Part shown: one piece after another, positions 25,626-36,300 of the stretch
Numbering within the stretch: position 1 is the first letter of the stretch
Layout: each line of letters starts with the position of its first letter
NCBI RefSeq assembly: GCF_008831285.2
Contig: NC_045149.1
Location: 15,774,578 to 15,838,577 of the forward strand
DNA length: 64,000 bases
Source: Nymphaea colorata
Lineage: Eukaryota > Streptophyta > Magnoliopsida > Nymphaeales > Nymphaeaceae
Reading direction: 5' to 3'
The notes under the pieces: model-generated
Seen by the model: the letters and a program-made list of their open reading frames with translations, nothing else
Database searches by the model: none
What the model was told of the DNA's origin: nothing
Made by a program: the position numbers and the translations under genes

Positions 25626-27802
25626 CGAAAATCTTTTGCTTTCTCGTTCGTTCCGCTTGCTCTGCCATTTATTTAAGGGGGCGGGGGAGAGAGAGAGGAG
25701 GAAGCATATCCGGTCCGGTGAGAGAGAGTGGAGTTTCCTTCCTTTCCTAAACTAACGGCTTGGCTTGGCTCCGAGCGCGGGGAAGAATTGGGGGCCGTAG
25801 AAGGTACAGCACCAAATGGACGGCCGCCAAGCCAACACACGCTTTTGAAATGTGGAAGTCTTCCCAATTCCAGGAGGCCGGCCCGGAAGAAAGCAAGTTT
25901 TGACCACCCAAACAAAACTATTCTCATATGAATCCGGATCTGGATTTGGTGAGATAAGACGATCGGACCGGGACCAAACCCGTGGAGAGGCGACCCCCCG
26001 CGATTGCGAAAGAAGAATTGCGCCAACAGTGACTGTGAGCTGCAAAGGGGACGGGACGAGGCGCCCGTTTTTTTTATTTTCAAGATTCTCCGCCAATGCA
26101 CGTTCAACCACCGAATGGTGTGGTTCTTGCTCAGCCTACTTTTCTTCTAAAATTATTTTAGAGAACATTGATTTTTTATTAAAAGTGTGAAGACTTTGAC
26201 CCAACTTTCGTTAGAAACGTAAAACCGTTCTCGCTTCGACTGCATAAGTTTTTAATATTGACTTCTGCCCCCACTAAGTTTCGTTTTCATTGCTTTATTT
26301 AAAACTTTTCAGCGTTAAGAGGGAGAAGCTTGCTTCAACTTCTTTTATTTAACACTTTCACGAAAACCGTGGCTTTTACTAAAAAAGAGATCAGTACGTA
26401 CGCCGGAAAATGAAAATTTTGCTTGTTCCTCCGTCCGCTGCCTACTTTATGCCAATTTTTTCGACCAATGGATTTTCCGTTCGACATTCTTTTTTTTTTT
26501 TTTAAGAAAAAAAAAAGAAAGAAAGAAAGAAAAGAAACTGGGATGAGGCGCTGTGTATCGATGTCGTCTTGTCGTACCTAATAATTCACTTATATATACC
26601 ATGTGGAAAGGAAAAATAAAAAAAGGGCGTTGGCATACAGCAGTCCAGTCCATATCGTGACCAAGCAGTTTGTCGCATAATTGGCAAACATTGGGCCTCA
26701 ACAGTTAAACAGTACTCTCGCCTTCTTCTCTCTCCTTCCTTTCAGTTCAGTTGATGGTTGGGCCTATGCCCTTATCCGCCCAAGTGGACTGCCGCGAGAG
26801 TGAGTCCCAGCCCCACTCGTCCCAGTGAAGGACAAGGGCGTCCTATCCTAGTCCCATGTGATGTGGCCCTTTAATCTATTGGAAGGTCGCCATGTCTGCA
26901 ACAACAACATCAATGGCAATGGATAGAGAGAAACAGTCTCCACCATTGAAGCTGGAGCAAGCACGCCTTGCAGATACATTATTATTAGGCATAGGTCACC
27001 ACTGGTCCTCAAGAGATCTTTCATTTTCCAAGGTTTCTAAAGACAATCATTCAGGATGGCTTCTCTGAGTAAATAAAGCAAACAATCCATGGAGCCCAGG
27101 AATTAAGGTCGGGTCCCGCCTAACAGAGACAGCAGTGGACAGAGAAAAAAACCGCATTATCTTCGTAACTCAAGCTACAGTACTTTAGTTACAAACCGGC
27201 TAAAGCAAAAAAAGATCGAAGCTTAGGGCTTAAGGAAAAAGAGGAGATCGAGAAGAAAATGTCTCATCACTTTGTCAATGAAGTCCGCGATCTAAGGACT
27301 CTGTGAGAAATAACGGGGAACCATCGATCGATCGCGTTGGCCTGTACGTCTCACACTAGCAAGCAAAAGGAAAATCATTAATTCGAGAGCCAACCACGTC
27401 TCAGTCATCAGTTTAATGAAACGGAAAGGGAGGGAGGGAGATGATTCCGGTACCAAGAAAGATCATCAGGGAACGGATTCATATACATTATCCACAAAGT
27501 TTCCGCCACACTACTTTTTCTTTTTTACAGAAACCAAGTCCTCAAGCAAAAAACGCAAGGTAAAAAAAGACATCTCCGGCTCCGGCAAAAAAGGTTATTC
27601 TGCACACACGAGAAGCTCCTGACCAGTGAGCAGAATGTACAGACCAGACGGGGGAAGCGATCGTCCCCAATCGCCATCCACTGCATCGACTAGCGTGCCT
27701 ATAGTATCCGAGGCTACTCATTTACAGGGAAAACTTATTTACACGAACTGGAGGAGACGGAGACGGGACCATCGATGCCTATTGCCTCCTTCACCGATCG
27801 AG
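25626..27802. other. Intergenic between the two PPCK genes
   Basis: The sequence next to 25625 is the presumed promoter of the downstream PPCK, with an AT-rich TTAAATAAAT motif at 25665-25675 on the minus strand. A T-run followed by an A-run at 26488-26530 forms a simple inverted structure. No other gene was recognised. Confidence 0.5.
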
Positions 27803-28751
27803 TCAAGTGAGGTAGGAAGCAGAGCTCTGCTCCCCTCCGCTTCTGATCCACGGGTGCCCTGCGAAAATAATGCCCATAAGGTCGGTCGGTAAGAAACTTG
27901 GGCAACAAGTCAAGAAGTTGTCACTTGTGCAAATGTGTTTCTGTGGGAGGAAGGGAGAGAGAGAGAGACTTACTTAAGACTTGCTCAGCAGAGAATCGTC
28001 GAGAAACTTCCTTGCAGAGCATCTTGCGCATCAGGTCCTTGGCTGCAGGGGAGACTGAGTGAAAGGACCTGGATGGAAAGCGGAGGTTGGCCCGGAGGAC
28101 GGACTCGAAGATCTCGGCCGGAGACTCGCCGTAAAAGGGGGGAATCCCGCTGAGGAGAACGTAGAGGATAACCCCCGCGCTCCAGACGTCCACCTTCTCG
28201 TTGTACTCCTTCGACCGTAGCACCTCAGGTGCCACGTAGTACGGCGTTCCGACGATCTCTCGGAGTCCCTCGCCCTCGCGGAAGCAGTCCGCCGACCCGA
28301 AATCGGCAAGCTTGAGCCGGTCGCGGTCGTCGAACAGGACGTTATCCGGCTTGATGTCGCGGTGTGCGACGCCCAGGCGGTGGCAATGCGCGATGGCCTC
28401 CATGAGCTGCGCCATGAGAGCGGCGGCCTCCGGCTCGGTGAAAACCCGTTTGGAGACGCGATCAAAGAGATCCGGCGACTGACAGAGCTCCATCACCAGG
28501 TGGAGCGACTCCTCATCCTCGTAGACGGCGTGGACCTGGACGACGTTGGGGTGTCCGCCGGCGAGGCGATGGAACTTGACCTCCTTCTCTAGGCACTCCC
28601 GATCAACGGGATCCGTTATGGCCCTCTTGTCGATGGACTTGCAAGCGAAAAACTCGCCGGTTTCCGGCCGGAAGCAGCGGAATACCTTACCGAACCTTCC
28701 CCGGCCGATCTCCTCCAGAAGCTGGTAATCTCTCCGCAATCCCTCGCTCAT
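27803..28751 (-). CDS. PPCK: Phosphoenolpyruvate carboxylase kinase, upstream tandem copy, 277 aa
   Basis: Exon 1 (27974-28751, 778 bases) and exon 2 (27803-27858, 56 bases) have exactly the same lengths as in the neighbouring copy, with a shorter intron of 115 bases (donor GTAAGT, acceptor CGCAG). The kinase landmarks are the same: GRGRFG loop, FACK lysine 38, HRDIKPDN, DFG, GTPYYVAPEV, WSAGVILYVLL and terminal RHPWI. Compared with the other copy the protein differs at scattered positions and in its last residues (GGEQSSASYLT here, GGEQNSGADLS there). I chose the ATG at 28751 because it aligns with the start of the sister gene (MSEGLRRDY). The frame stays open upstream to another ATG at 28961, which would add 70 residues. 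A TATAACAA motif at 28798-28805 lies between the two ATGs and favours the shorter product. Confidence 0.9.
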
Positions 28752-31272
28752 ATTTCCTCCTCCTCCAAACTTCTCCGTCTGTCTTCCTGCGCCCTCCTTG
28801 TTATAGGGGTGTGGGGGGGGAGCAACGGATCTTCCAGCAGCATATTCTGCCAAGGAGGCGACGACCTTCCTATTTACTGTTGGAGTGAAATGTCCGGGGC
28901 CAGATGAAGTTGGCAGACGTACGCCTGTCGTGGGCTCCAGTCCGAGATGGACGGTTCCCATGCTCTACACGATGTACAACCCTAATCACCATCTGGATCT
29001 ATCATTAACCCGATACCTGTTGTGTGAGGGAGGATTTACATTTTTATTTATCGTTTGAAAGGATAAAAACAAAGAAGAGATGTATCGTTTTAACCTCCTT
29101 TCGCAACTCAATGTCAATCTGATAGGGATCCCAGCTCATCAAATAAAAGCCGGGATTGCAAATAAAAAATCTAGCAACAATCGAGATAAATACCAAGAAA
29201 GAGAAATAGTAATCGAAAGATACATTTGCAGAAGTCCTAGAGGGATTTTTTTATTTTTATTTTCTCTAAAAACTAAAAAGTAGGAGCTTTGATGCTTTGT
29301 TTAAAAGCAAAGGCCTGCAATAGGGCAAGGGTGGTTAAAACTTGAATATAAATAATGGGCCTAACTAACGTGTTGGCAATGTACTCGTTGGGCATATAAA
29401 ATAAATGGGGAATCTTCTGTGGGGGCAGGGCTCACCGTCGGAAACGCCAGACCAACGGCCACGTTGCCTGTCTGGGATATATATATATTATATTAATATG
29501 GCCACCGGAATTTCAAAATCATCGAGGCACACTGTTTGTTATCTATTCTTCCTGCACACTGTGTGTTCAACTGTCCTCGGGTTGCAAGGCCTGTCTGTCT
29601 TTTGGAGAAAGCTCGCAAATTTACGAGGGAACCTCTTCTTAGGATGGATGTGATGAGTGAAACAAGTCGTAGAGGAACGGAACGGACCTTGTAGATACTA
29701 ATATTATAGGTGGCAGTGGCACGCTGTCCCCCAAAAGATCTGGGGACGCGCATCACGTGCCCGCGCCTTTTCCTTTTTTATATTTTGGGGAAAAGATAAG
29801 GGGAACCACTTATTTCTGTCTGTATATAAGGCATCATCAGGGGGGGCGGCGGTCCCCACAAATACTGCGGCCTCTGGACGCATAAGCACATGGGCTTATC
29901 GGCCTTCACCCTTACGTTTACGTCACTGCACTGCACTGCACCTGAAACGACGTCCCCTCCCCATTACCTACTTAACCTTGTCAATAAATTATTATTTATT
30001 AAGATACTCGACATTAGCCCATAAATATAATTCTCATAAACCTCAGCGATTAAAAAATAAAGCATAATAACAAAATATTAGGTAAAAACAGTAATATAAA
30101 AAAAAACATCTAGTTAAAATAATAAAACACGATTAAGTAATATGAGTTGTCCAAGAGGTCATGTTAAATACCCCAAAACAAGAACAAATAAAAGTTGAAA
30201 AAATTGAAACAGAAACTGAAATAATGGTAAATTGATTCTCAACGTTTTCTCAAAATATCAATTTTTTTTTTCATTCTATTCGTCAATATTACAATATTTT
30301 CAAAAATATCATAATATTTGTGGCTATGTATACGACCCACATGCGTCAAAAAGAAAAAAAACCGGATTCAGATTTAATATTCGAATTTAAATAATTACCC
30401 GGTTAGGTTTAAATTTCGACTCGAAATTTAGTTTTAAATAAATATTTTGAATCCATATATATTTGAAAATCTGTTCTTATCATATCGTAATGCGGTTCAA
30501 ATTCAGTTTAAACGTTTCATTCAGACTTTTGGTTGCGACAGAATTCGAATTAGGCTCAGATTGTGGACTTGGATTCGAATTTAAATATGATATAGACTTT
30601 TGTTTTTTGGATCTGAATTTGAATATAAATATGGGAACATCGAATCGAATAAAATGAATATGGTAATGAGTACATGTGATTCAAAAGTAGTCCGATCATA
30701 ACCCTGCATGCATAAGGTAGGAGGATCAAAACCAGTGCATTAGATTAGAGACGCTGATGATGAACCGTGTAAATCACTTTGCACTAAAAAATGTTGCATA
30801 ATTATTCATGGCACTTGAAAGTGAAAACACCAATTCCGATATCAGGTGTTTCTTCAAGTAGAAGTAAAGAACAAGAATGACCAGATTATAGGAGGTTAAA
30901 CATCGTGATCAGCTCCGGCAACGAACCACACCTGTTGCACTCCTTCCATCAAACATGTTAATTCCACAGCTGAAAAGAAAGGGTGATTCTCATAACTCTC
31001 TGATACGACTCTAAAATATTTTCAACAAAAAGCAAAATATCAAAGGTAAAAATATCATAGGCTACTGTCTATGGATGGATGGCATGGCACAGGTCATAGC
31101 TTTATTTGATGTTTTTGTCGTGCTGTTTTTTCACTTCTAGTGAAAGTGAAACTGGCTTTTTCATCTTCTGCGCTCATATCATACGCTTGAACTGATTGAA
31201 AACACATACTTTTGCACTGCACTGTTTCAAGTAAAACCCAAATGCATTGTAAATTTGTGATAATAACCAGAG
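28752..31272. other. Intergenic, AT-rich, with a dispersed repeat
   Basis: No gene was recognised. Near 30460-30600 the sequence resembles one at 47890-48010: both contain a TCTGTTCTTA(A)CATATC block followed by GTGGTTCAAATT- or GCGGTTCAAATT-like sequence, so this is one of two copies of a degenerate dispersed repeat. Confidence 0.45.
28798..28805 (-). promoter_or_regulatory. Candidate TATA box of the upstream PPCK
   Basis: The minus strand reads TATAACAA 47 bases before the preferred ATG. This implies a very short 5' UTR. Confidence 0.4.
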
Positions 31273-31359
31273 GAATCGAGAACAAAATATCTTGAAACAG
31301 TTCGTATAACCAGGTTCGAAGTAGGAGAGAACACTTTCAAGATATTTTGTTCTCGATTC
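31273..31359. repeat. Perfect inverted repeat (25-bp arms, 37-base loop)
   Basis: Arms at 31273-31297 and 31335-31359 are exact reverse complements (left arm begins GAATCGAGAACAAAATATC). A transcript of either strand would fold into a perfect 25-bp stem with a 37-base loop. It could be a foldback or MITE remnant, or a small-RNA precursor. No coding feature covers it. Confidence 0.85.
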
Positions 31360-32239
31360 TTTCCGTTTTAGTCTAACCTAAATAGTAGAACTTAAGACGG
31401 AGAGAAAAACATGGATGTTGGCGGCTAACTATTGCTTCCCATCAACTACTTGACTAGAGAATTACGGAATACATTCTCTGCTTGAGTTACCACAAGATAT
31501 TTGCTTTCTCAACTCCTCTCTTTCTTGTCATCTAAATTTTGAGAACCAATAAATATACATGCTAATCACTATAACTTTTTCTATTAACATGATAAAATTT
31601 ATTCTTGACACACGTATAAGTGGTTGCTACCTCAATAATATGATTATAGTGACTTATTTAGACTTTCTACGGATCTCGATCAGACGCGTATATATATAGC
31701 AAAACAAATTTGGTATGCTGGAAGTGGATCGTACAGAGCTCAATGAAATCCATAGTTCGATCGTTAGATTAAGTACCAACCCCTAGCCACTATATACGTA
31801 CTTTGAGCTTTCCCATGGTGTGTTCCTTGTAAGCCATGAAACAGTTATCCGGGTCAATATGAAAGCGCAATGCAGAATTCCACTTACAAGGTAAAATATT
31901 TTGAAGTGCTTTTCAAGCTTTCATCCTCATGGGGATGTGATCTCCTTGAATAAGAAATTCTTACATTCCCCATTTTTGTTAATTAACATGTAGATATGAT
32001 TCATTCGTAAAGAAATGTTTGGCATCGCCGAAAATCCTTACTAAATCATATTTTCAACGGATCCATCCAAGAGCGGATATATAGCTTCTAAACCGCGTAG
32101 GTTAGATCTTTACGGCGAAAAGACCTGACGATTACGTTTTCAAGGTTTGACATAGATAATGGTGTCTGCAGTTAGCACTTGGAATTTTGGAACGATTTAT
32201 AGTTTTCCTGCAATCAACATCTGTGGTTAAGCTGCCTGC

Positions 32240-32810
32240 TCGAAGGTTTGTCATCATCAAAGATTTTAGTCGATCACTACAAGATTTTTACAAAGTCATT
32301 AGCGCGTTTCTACAAACCGTCGGGTAAAACTAGTTTGCGCACAGAAAAGCTCCCGGTCACCTATTCCCAAAAGGCCTCTCGTCCCTTGCTCATCTCTAGC
32401 TCTCACGCGCTCTCTCTCGTTCTTTCTCCCTCTTTTCTTTCAGTTGCTCCTTTGAATGACATATTGCACGAAGGGAGTGCTGCTAGTGATTCAGTTGAGA
32501 CAATAATAAGGATATCGAGCTCTTCATAAGAAGAAGCTCAAGCTAAGGCAGTTGCTTCTCTCTTCGATTGCAGAAATTAGAGCCTGTTATGAAGTAGTGT
32601 TGCTGTAAGATTCTCTGGTCCGCTATGAAACTGCTTATCATGGACTCTGAAAAAATCTTGATTGAGTCGGCACGTGGCCTTGCCGGTGCTGCAATTTTCG
32701 TTCAATAAAGCCAAACAGAGAAGTGGCTTCTGTTTCCATACCTGCACCTCATCCTTTAGTTGCACTTACAAGCTCATCTGTTCTTAAGGTCGGGAAATAA
32801 GCAACAAGGA
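32240..32810 (+). pseudogene. Armadillo-repeat pseudogene resembling CELLULOSE SYNTHASE INTERACTIVE (CSI1/POM2)
   Basis: Three consecutive plus-strand blocks in shifted frames match the order of armadillo repeats in plant CSI1-type proteins. The first is APLNDILHEGSAASDSVETI, then a stop codon (32527-32529), then EEAQAKAVASLFDCRN. The second begins LWSAMKLLIMDSEKILIESAR near 32610-32672. The third has NREVASVS and a stretch ending SSVLKVGK near 32715-32802. At least four stop codons and two frame changes interrupt them, so no protein can be made. Intact CSI proteins link cellulose synthase complexes to cortical microtubules and exceed 2000 residues; only a small part is seen here. A polypyrimidine tract and CAG at 32400-32442 just before the first block look like an old splice acceptor, suggesting a duplicated genomic fragment rather than a processed copy. 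Confidence 0.7.
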
Positions 32811-33282
32811 AAGATGAGATGCAAGGTTTATATGGCCGTACAACATCAAGCTTATTGGGTTCCTCTGTTATGAATTCTTCGAGTCTAAGCTAACCTTCAT
32901 TAAATGTTGAAAAGAAGAGATGCTTCTTCCCTTGTCCTCTGTTTTTTGGGGGTCTCAATTTTATGTATGTTCTCCCTTGTATGTCTAAAGACTCTAAACT
33001 AAGGATTTTGAGAGCTCTTGCCTCTTCAGTATTGATATGCCAAATGATTCATCGATTTAAGTTCCTGGAACACAGCCTAAATGGGTTTTGGTTCCACAGT
33101 TGTTCTTTAATGACTTTTAAGGGTCTGCATCATTTTAGAGGGGAATGAGAGGGGTTTGGTGAGTATTTAATGCATATAACATGAAACTTTTGAATAGCAT
33201 ATTTGCAACAAATATGTTTCCAGTACGTGTACGTATGTCATTTTGTATATAAGATGGTGAAAATCTCACAGAAAATGCATGC

Positions 33283-33320
<38 letters not shown>

Positions 33321-36300
33321 GTCGCCATGTCGCCATGTGTCTTCAGTATTCCTTTAGATCCATCTTATATTTTCTTTACAAAGCAGACTTTCTTGGAGTC
33401 CGCTGGTCATTCAATATGTGATTAAGCGCTTTGAAAGTGAAAAACAAATCTACTCATATTTATGTAAGAAAAACCTTATGTTAATGTGTTTGTTTTTTCT
33501 ATATCTTTTTAGATGCCTTTGTTGATGGCATTCAAAGTAGGCTTCCATGCCTTTCCTCAATCTTTTAGAGGCTGCAGATTTTGCTAACCTTTATATGTCA
33601 CATGCATTAATATATCCATGGGCATTGTAATGCATGCACATGCATACAACACCTTTATATCTTGCATTGTACCAAAAACTGATGCTATGGCAACTTGAAT
33701 GCCTTCCATACCGAGAGACCTAGTTCACTCTTGGAGGAAGAAAGTATCCAAGCAAAGATATTGAGGAAAGTATGGAAGTCAAACAAATGAATGTTCTCCT
33801 TTGTTTTAATTCTTTTGGTGCCTAGAAATGGAAACGGCCATACATTACCGTGCAGCTACTTGTCTTATTTCTTTGATACTTCAAGAAAAAAATTCCTTAT
33901 CTACTGCTGCCATGGAAAAGGTTTTTTTTTTTTGTTCTTGTAGATTTGCTTCTTGCTTCAAATATCACCCATTTCCGATAAAAGTGTTCGATTGTGCTGC
34001 CAAAGTGGCCGCAATTGAGGCTGTTGCTTGAAACACCAAGCTTTCTGCTTCCTCCTATGGGTGGCTACTCAAACGCCTTCAGGTTTCAGCAAATATAAGA
34101 TGGAGAATTGCAAGTATGGAGTCTGGTGTGCAAATGCCCGGTCTACTTCTTTTCCAATTTATCATACCTCCCTTAATGAATTATCTAAACCTCCTTTACC
34201 ATGAGATATTCCAACTGTGCAGGGAGGAAGAGCAAAACAAGAAGTTGCATGAAGATGAGGCCAACTTAGGCGAAGTTCTCTCGTTTTACTCGTCTTCTTA
34301 AATCCATCCAACTTCTGATTTAAATTTCTTATTTTCAGTTAAAAACTGCATCTTACTGTAGAGATTGAGGAAGTACATCATGCTGCGTCAGAATACAGAT
34401 TCAAGATAAAGACCACGGCACAAAGTTACATGAAGAAAGTTACACTTAACCGCTTTCTTGTAGAAGCTTTCAACCTTCAATTGGTAAACATCACAGTTGA
34501 CTAGGCAGCCGCAGTTAGGTGCTTATGAAGACATAGTTCTACAGACGTATTTTTTTGGTAGGATACTTTCGCATTTATGTAGTCTAACTGGTCGGCGCTC
34601 AGCGTATACTTAACGGAACCTGCTCTTGTTCCGAGAACTTCAAGCATGTGAAATGCGTCTCCCAGAAGCCCTGTGGTTTTTATAGCATTCCAGCCATCAA
34701 CAAGGTCTACTTCTTCCTCTTGTCCGGGTTTATTTTTTTGATATCACTAGCTTGTGAAGCCCCAGTTATGGCAAGCACAGAGAGCAGGACAACTGAATTA
34801 CCCTTTACTGCAGCTTGATGCTTTCAGATACCGGTTTAATGGGTGCGCAACAACGGCAAATGGAGCTATATCATGTGCTTGTCTGATGATGACTGATTTG
34901 GGATTGACTAATTTGATGTCCAAAGGAAGGTTAGCTGCTGGAAACTGGAGGTCTTTTGCTTCTCGCCATGAAAAAGACTGATGGGACATGGCTGGTGGAC
35001 AGAAAGGATGACGGCTCTGGGTCTAATCTAAAACGTTCACATGTAAAATTGTCAGCTGGCTGTAGGGGAAGGCATTATGGAGGCTGGATGATCCCTCCGG
35101 AGAGGGGTATTATAAAAACCCTTTCAATTTTGATTTCCTGAGTCGAGGGAGGCAGCAGTTGTAGGAGTCCCAAGAGCCAACTAGTGGAAAAATTGTTGTT
35201 TTTCTTGATAGGCTATGATTTAACAGTTGTGCACAATGACAGGCACGAGGGCGCCCTGCGCCTTCCTTGCGCAGTTGTCACCTGCTAAGTGGTCGTAGGT
35301 CTTAAAGAACCACTTCGCATGCAGATAACCCCACTATGTAGTGCTTGAAAATAGATGCGAAAGACTTTGCAGTCGTGAGCTGTCTAACTTAAACGTTTTG
35401 GGTTGTGGAAGTTGGGGATCTTGTACAGATCTCTTTGCCAATAAATTAGGAGTTTTAGTTTTTTTGTCCTTTTTTTTCGCTGCAAGCGAGAAATAGAAGT
35501 TCTAGTTAGTTGGGTTGATTTAACTCCTATGTCTAAACATAGGTTGCAGGAACACTTTTTGTCTGGCGTATTCGGGCAAGGAAAAATTTTCCATCTGATG
35601 CAGCATAAGTGCTTGCACCTGTGGTTGGTAAGAACTCCACACTGGTCGTCGAAGCAACTGGACTAGGCATTGAGCAATGGATCCATCTTAGGCTAGAAAC
35701 ATGCCTCGAAAAATCAAATGGATTCATCTTCAATCTAGATACATCTCAGTAGTCAAATTTCTAACATATATCACCAAAGAGCACTCAGTAACAACTTCAA
35801 TATCGTGTTTCGTTTAGATGGACATTCTAGCATGATAAATCTTACACTTAAAAATATATCAATGGATATGCTAGTTTCATGCAATCAAACGTCAACTTAT
35901 CATCCATAGATATATATTCATATGAAATAAAATACGCATTACAGGATACTACTCCAAACTACACTATACGAAAGTGAAGTACAAGAGCCCAGACACACAT
36001 AAAGCTACTGGATGTCTTCGTCACATCGTACGGGCCTCAAGCACTAAAAAATCCCTCCATTCAGACTTCTTCTGTAGGTGGAATTGCAATCTTGCTACCC
36101 ACCAACTTGATCGATCGCTTGAACCAACGGTCGAAATGAAAACCATGCATGCGTACGACGAAAGCATGAAAAGGGGATCTGCGCGCTGCAATAATTGCAG
36201 AAATTTGAATAATTAGGTTCAGGATCCAGAATCATCGTTTTATATTTGTCAGGTCAAAATTAATTAACCATATATCCAGTTGGGATCTCCGTGGTTCACA

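Noticed and set aside
24855-25676. 273-codon plus-strand open frame
   Set aside because: It lies antisense over exon 1 of a PPCK gene in GC-rich coding DNA; such mirror frames are common and its translation has no domain.
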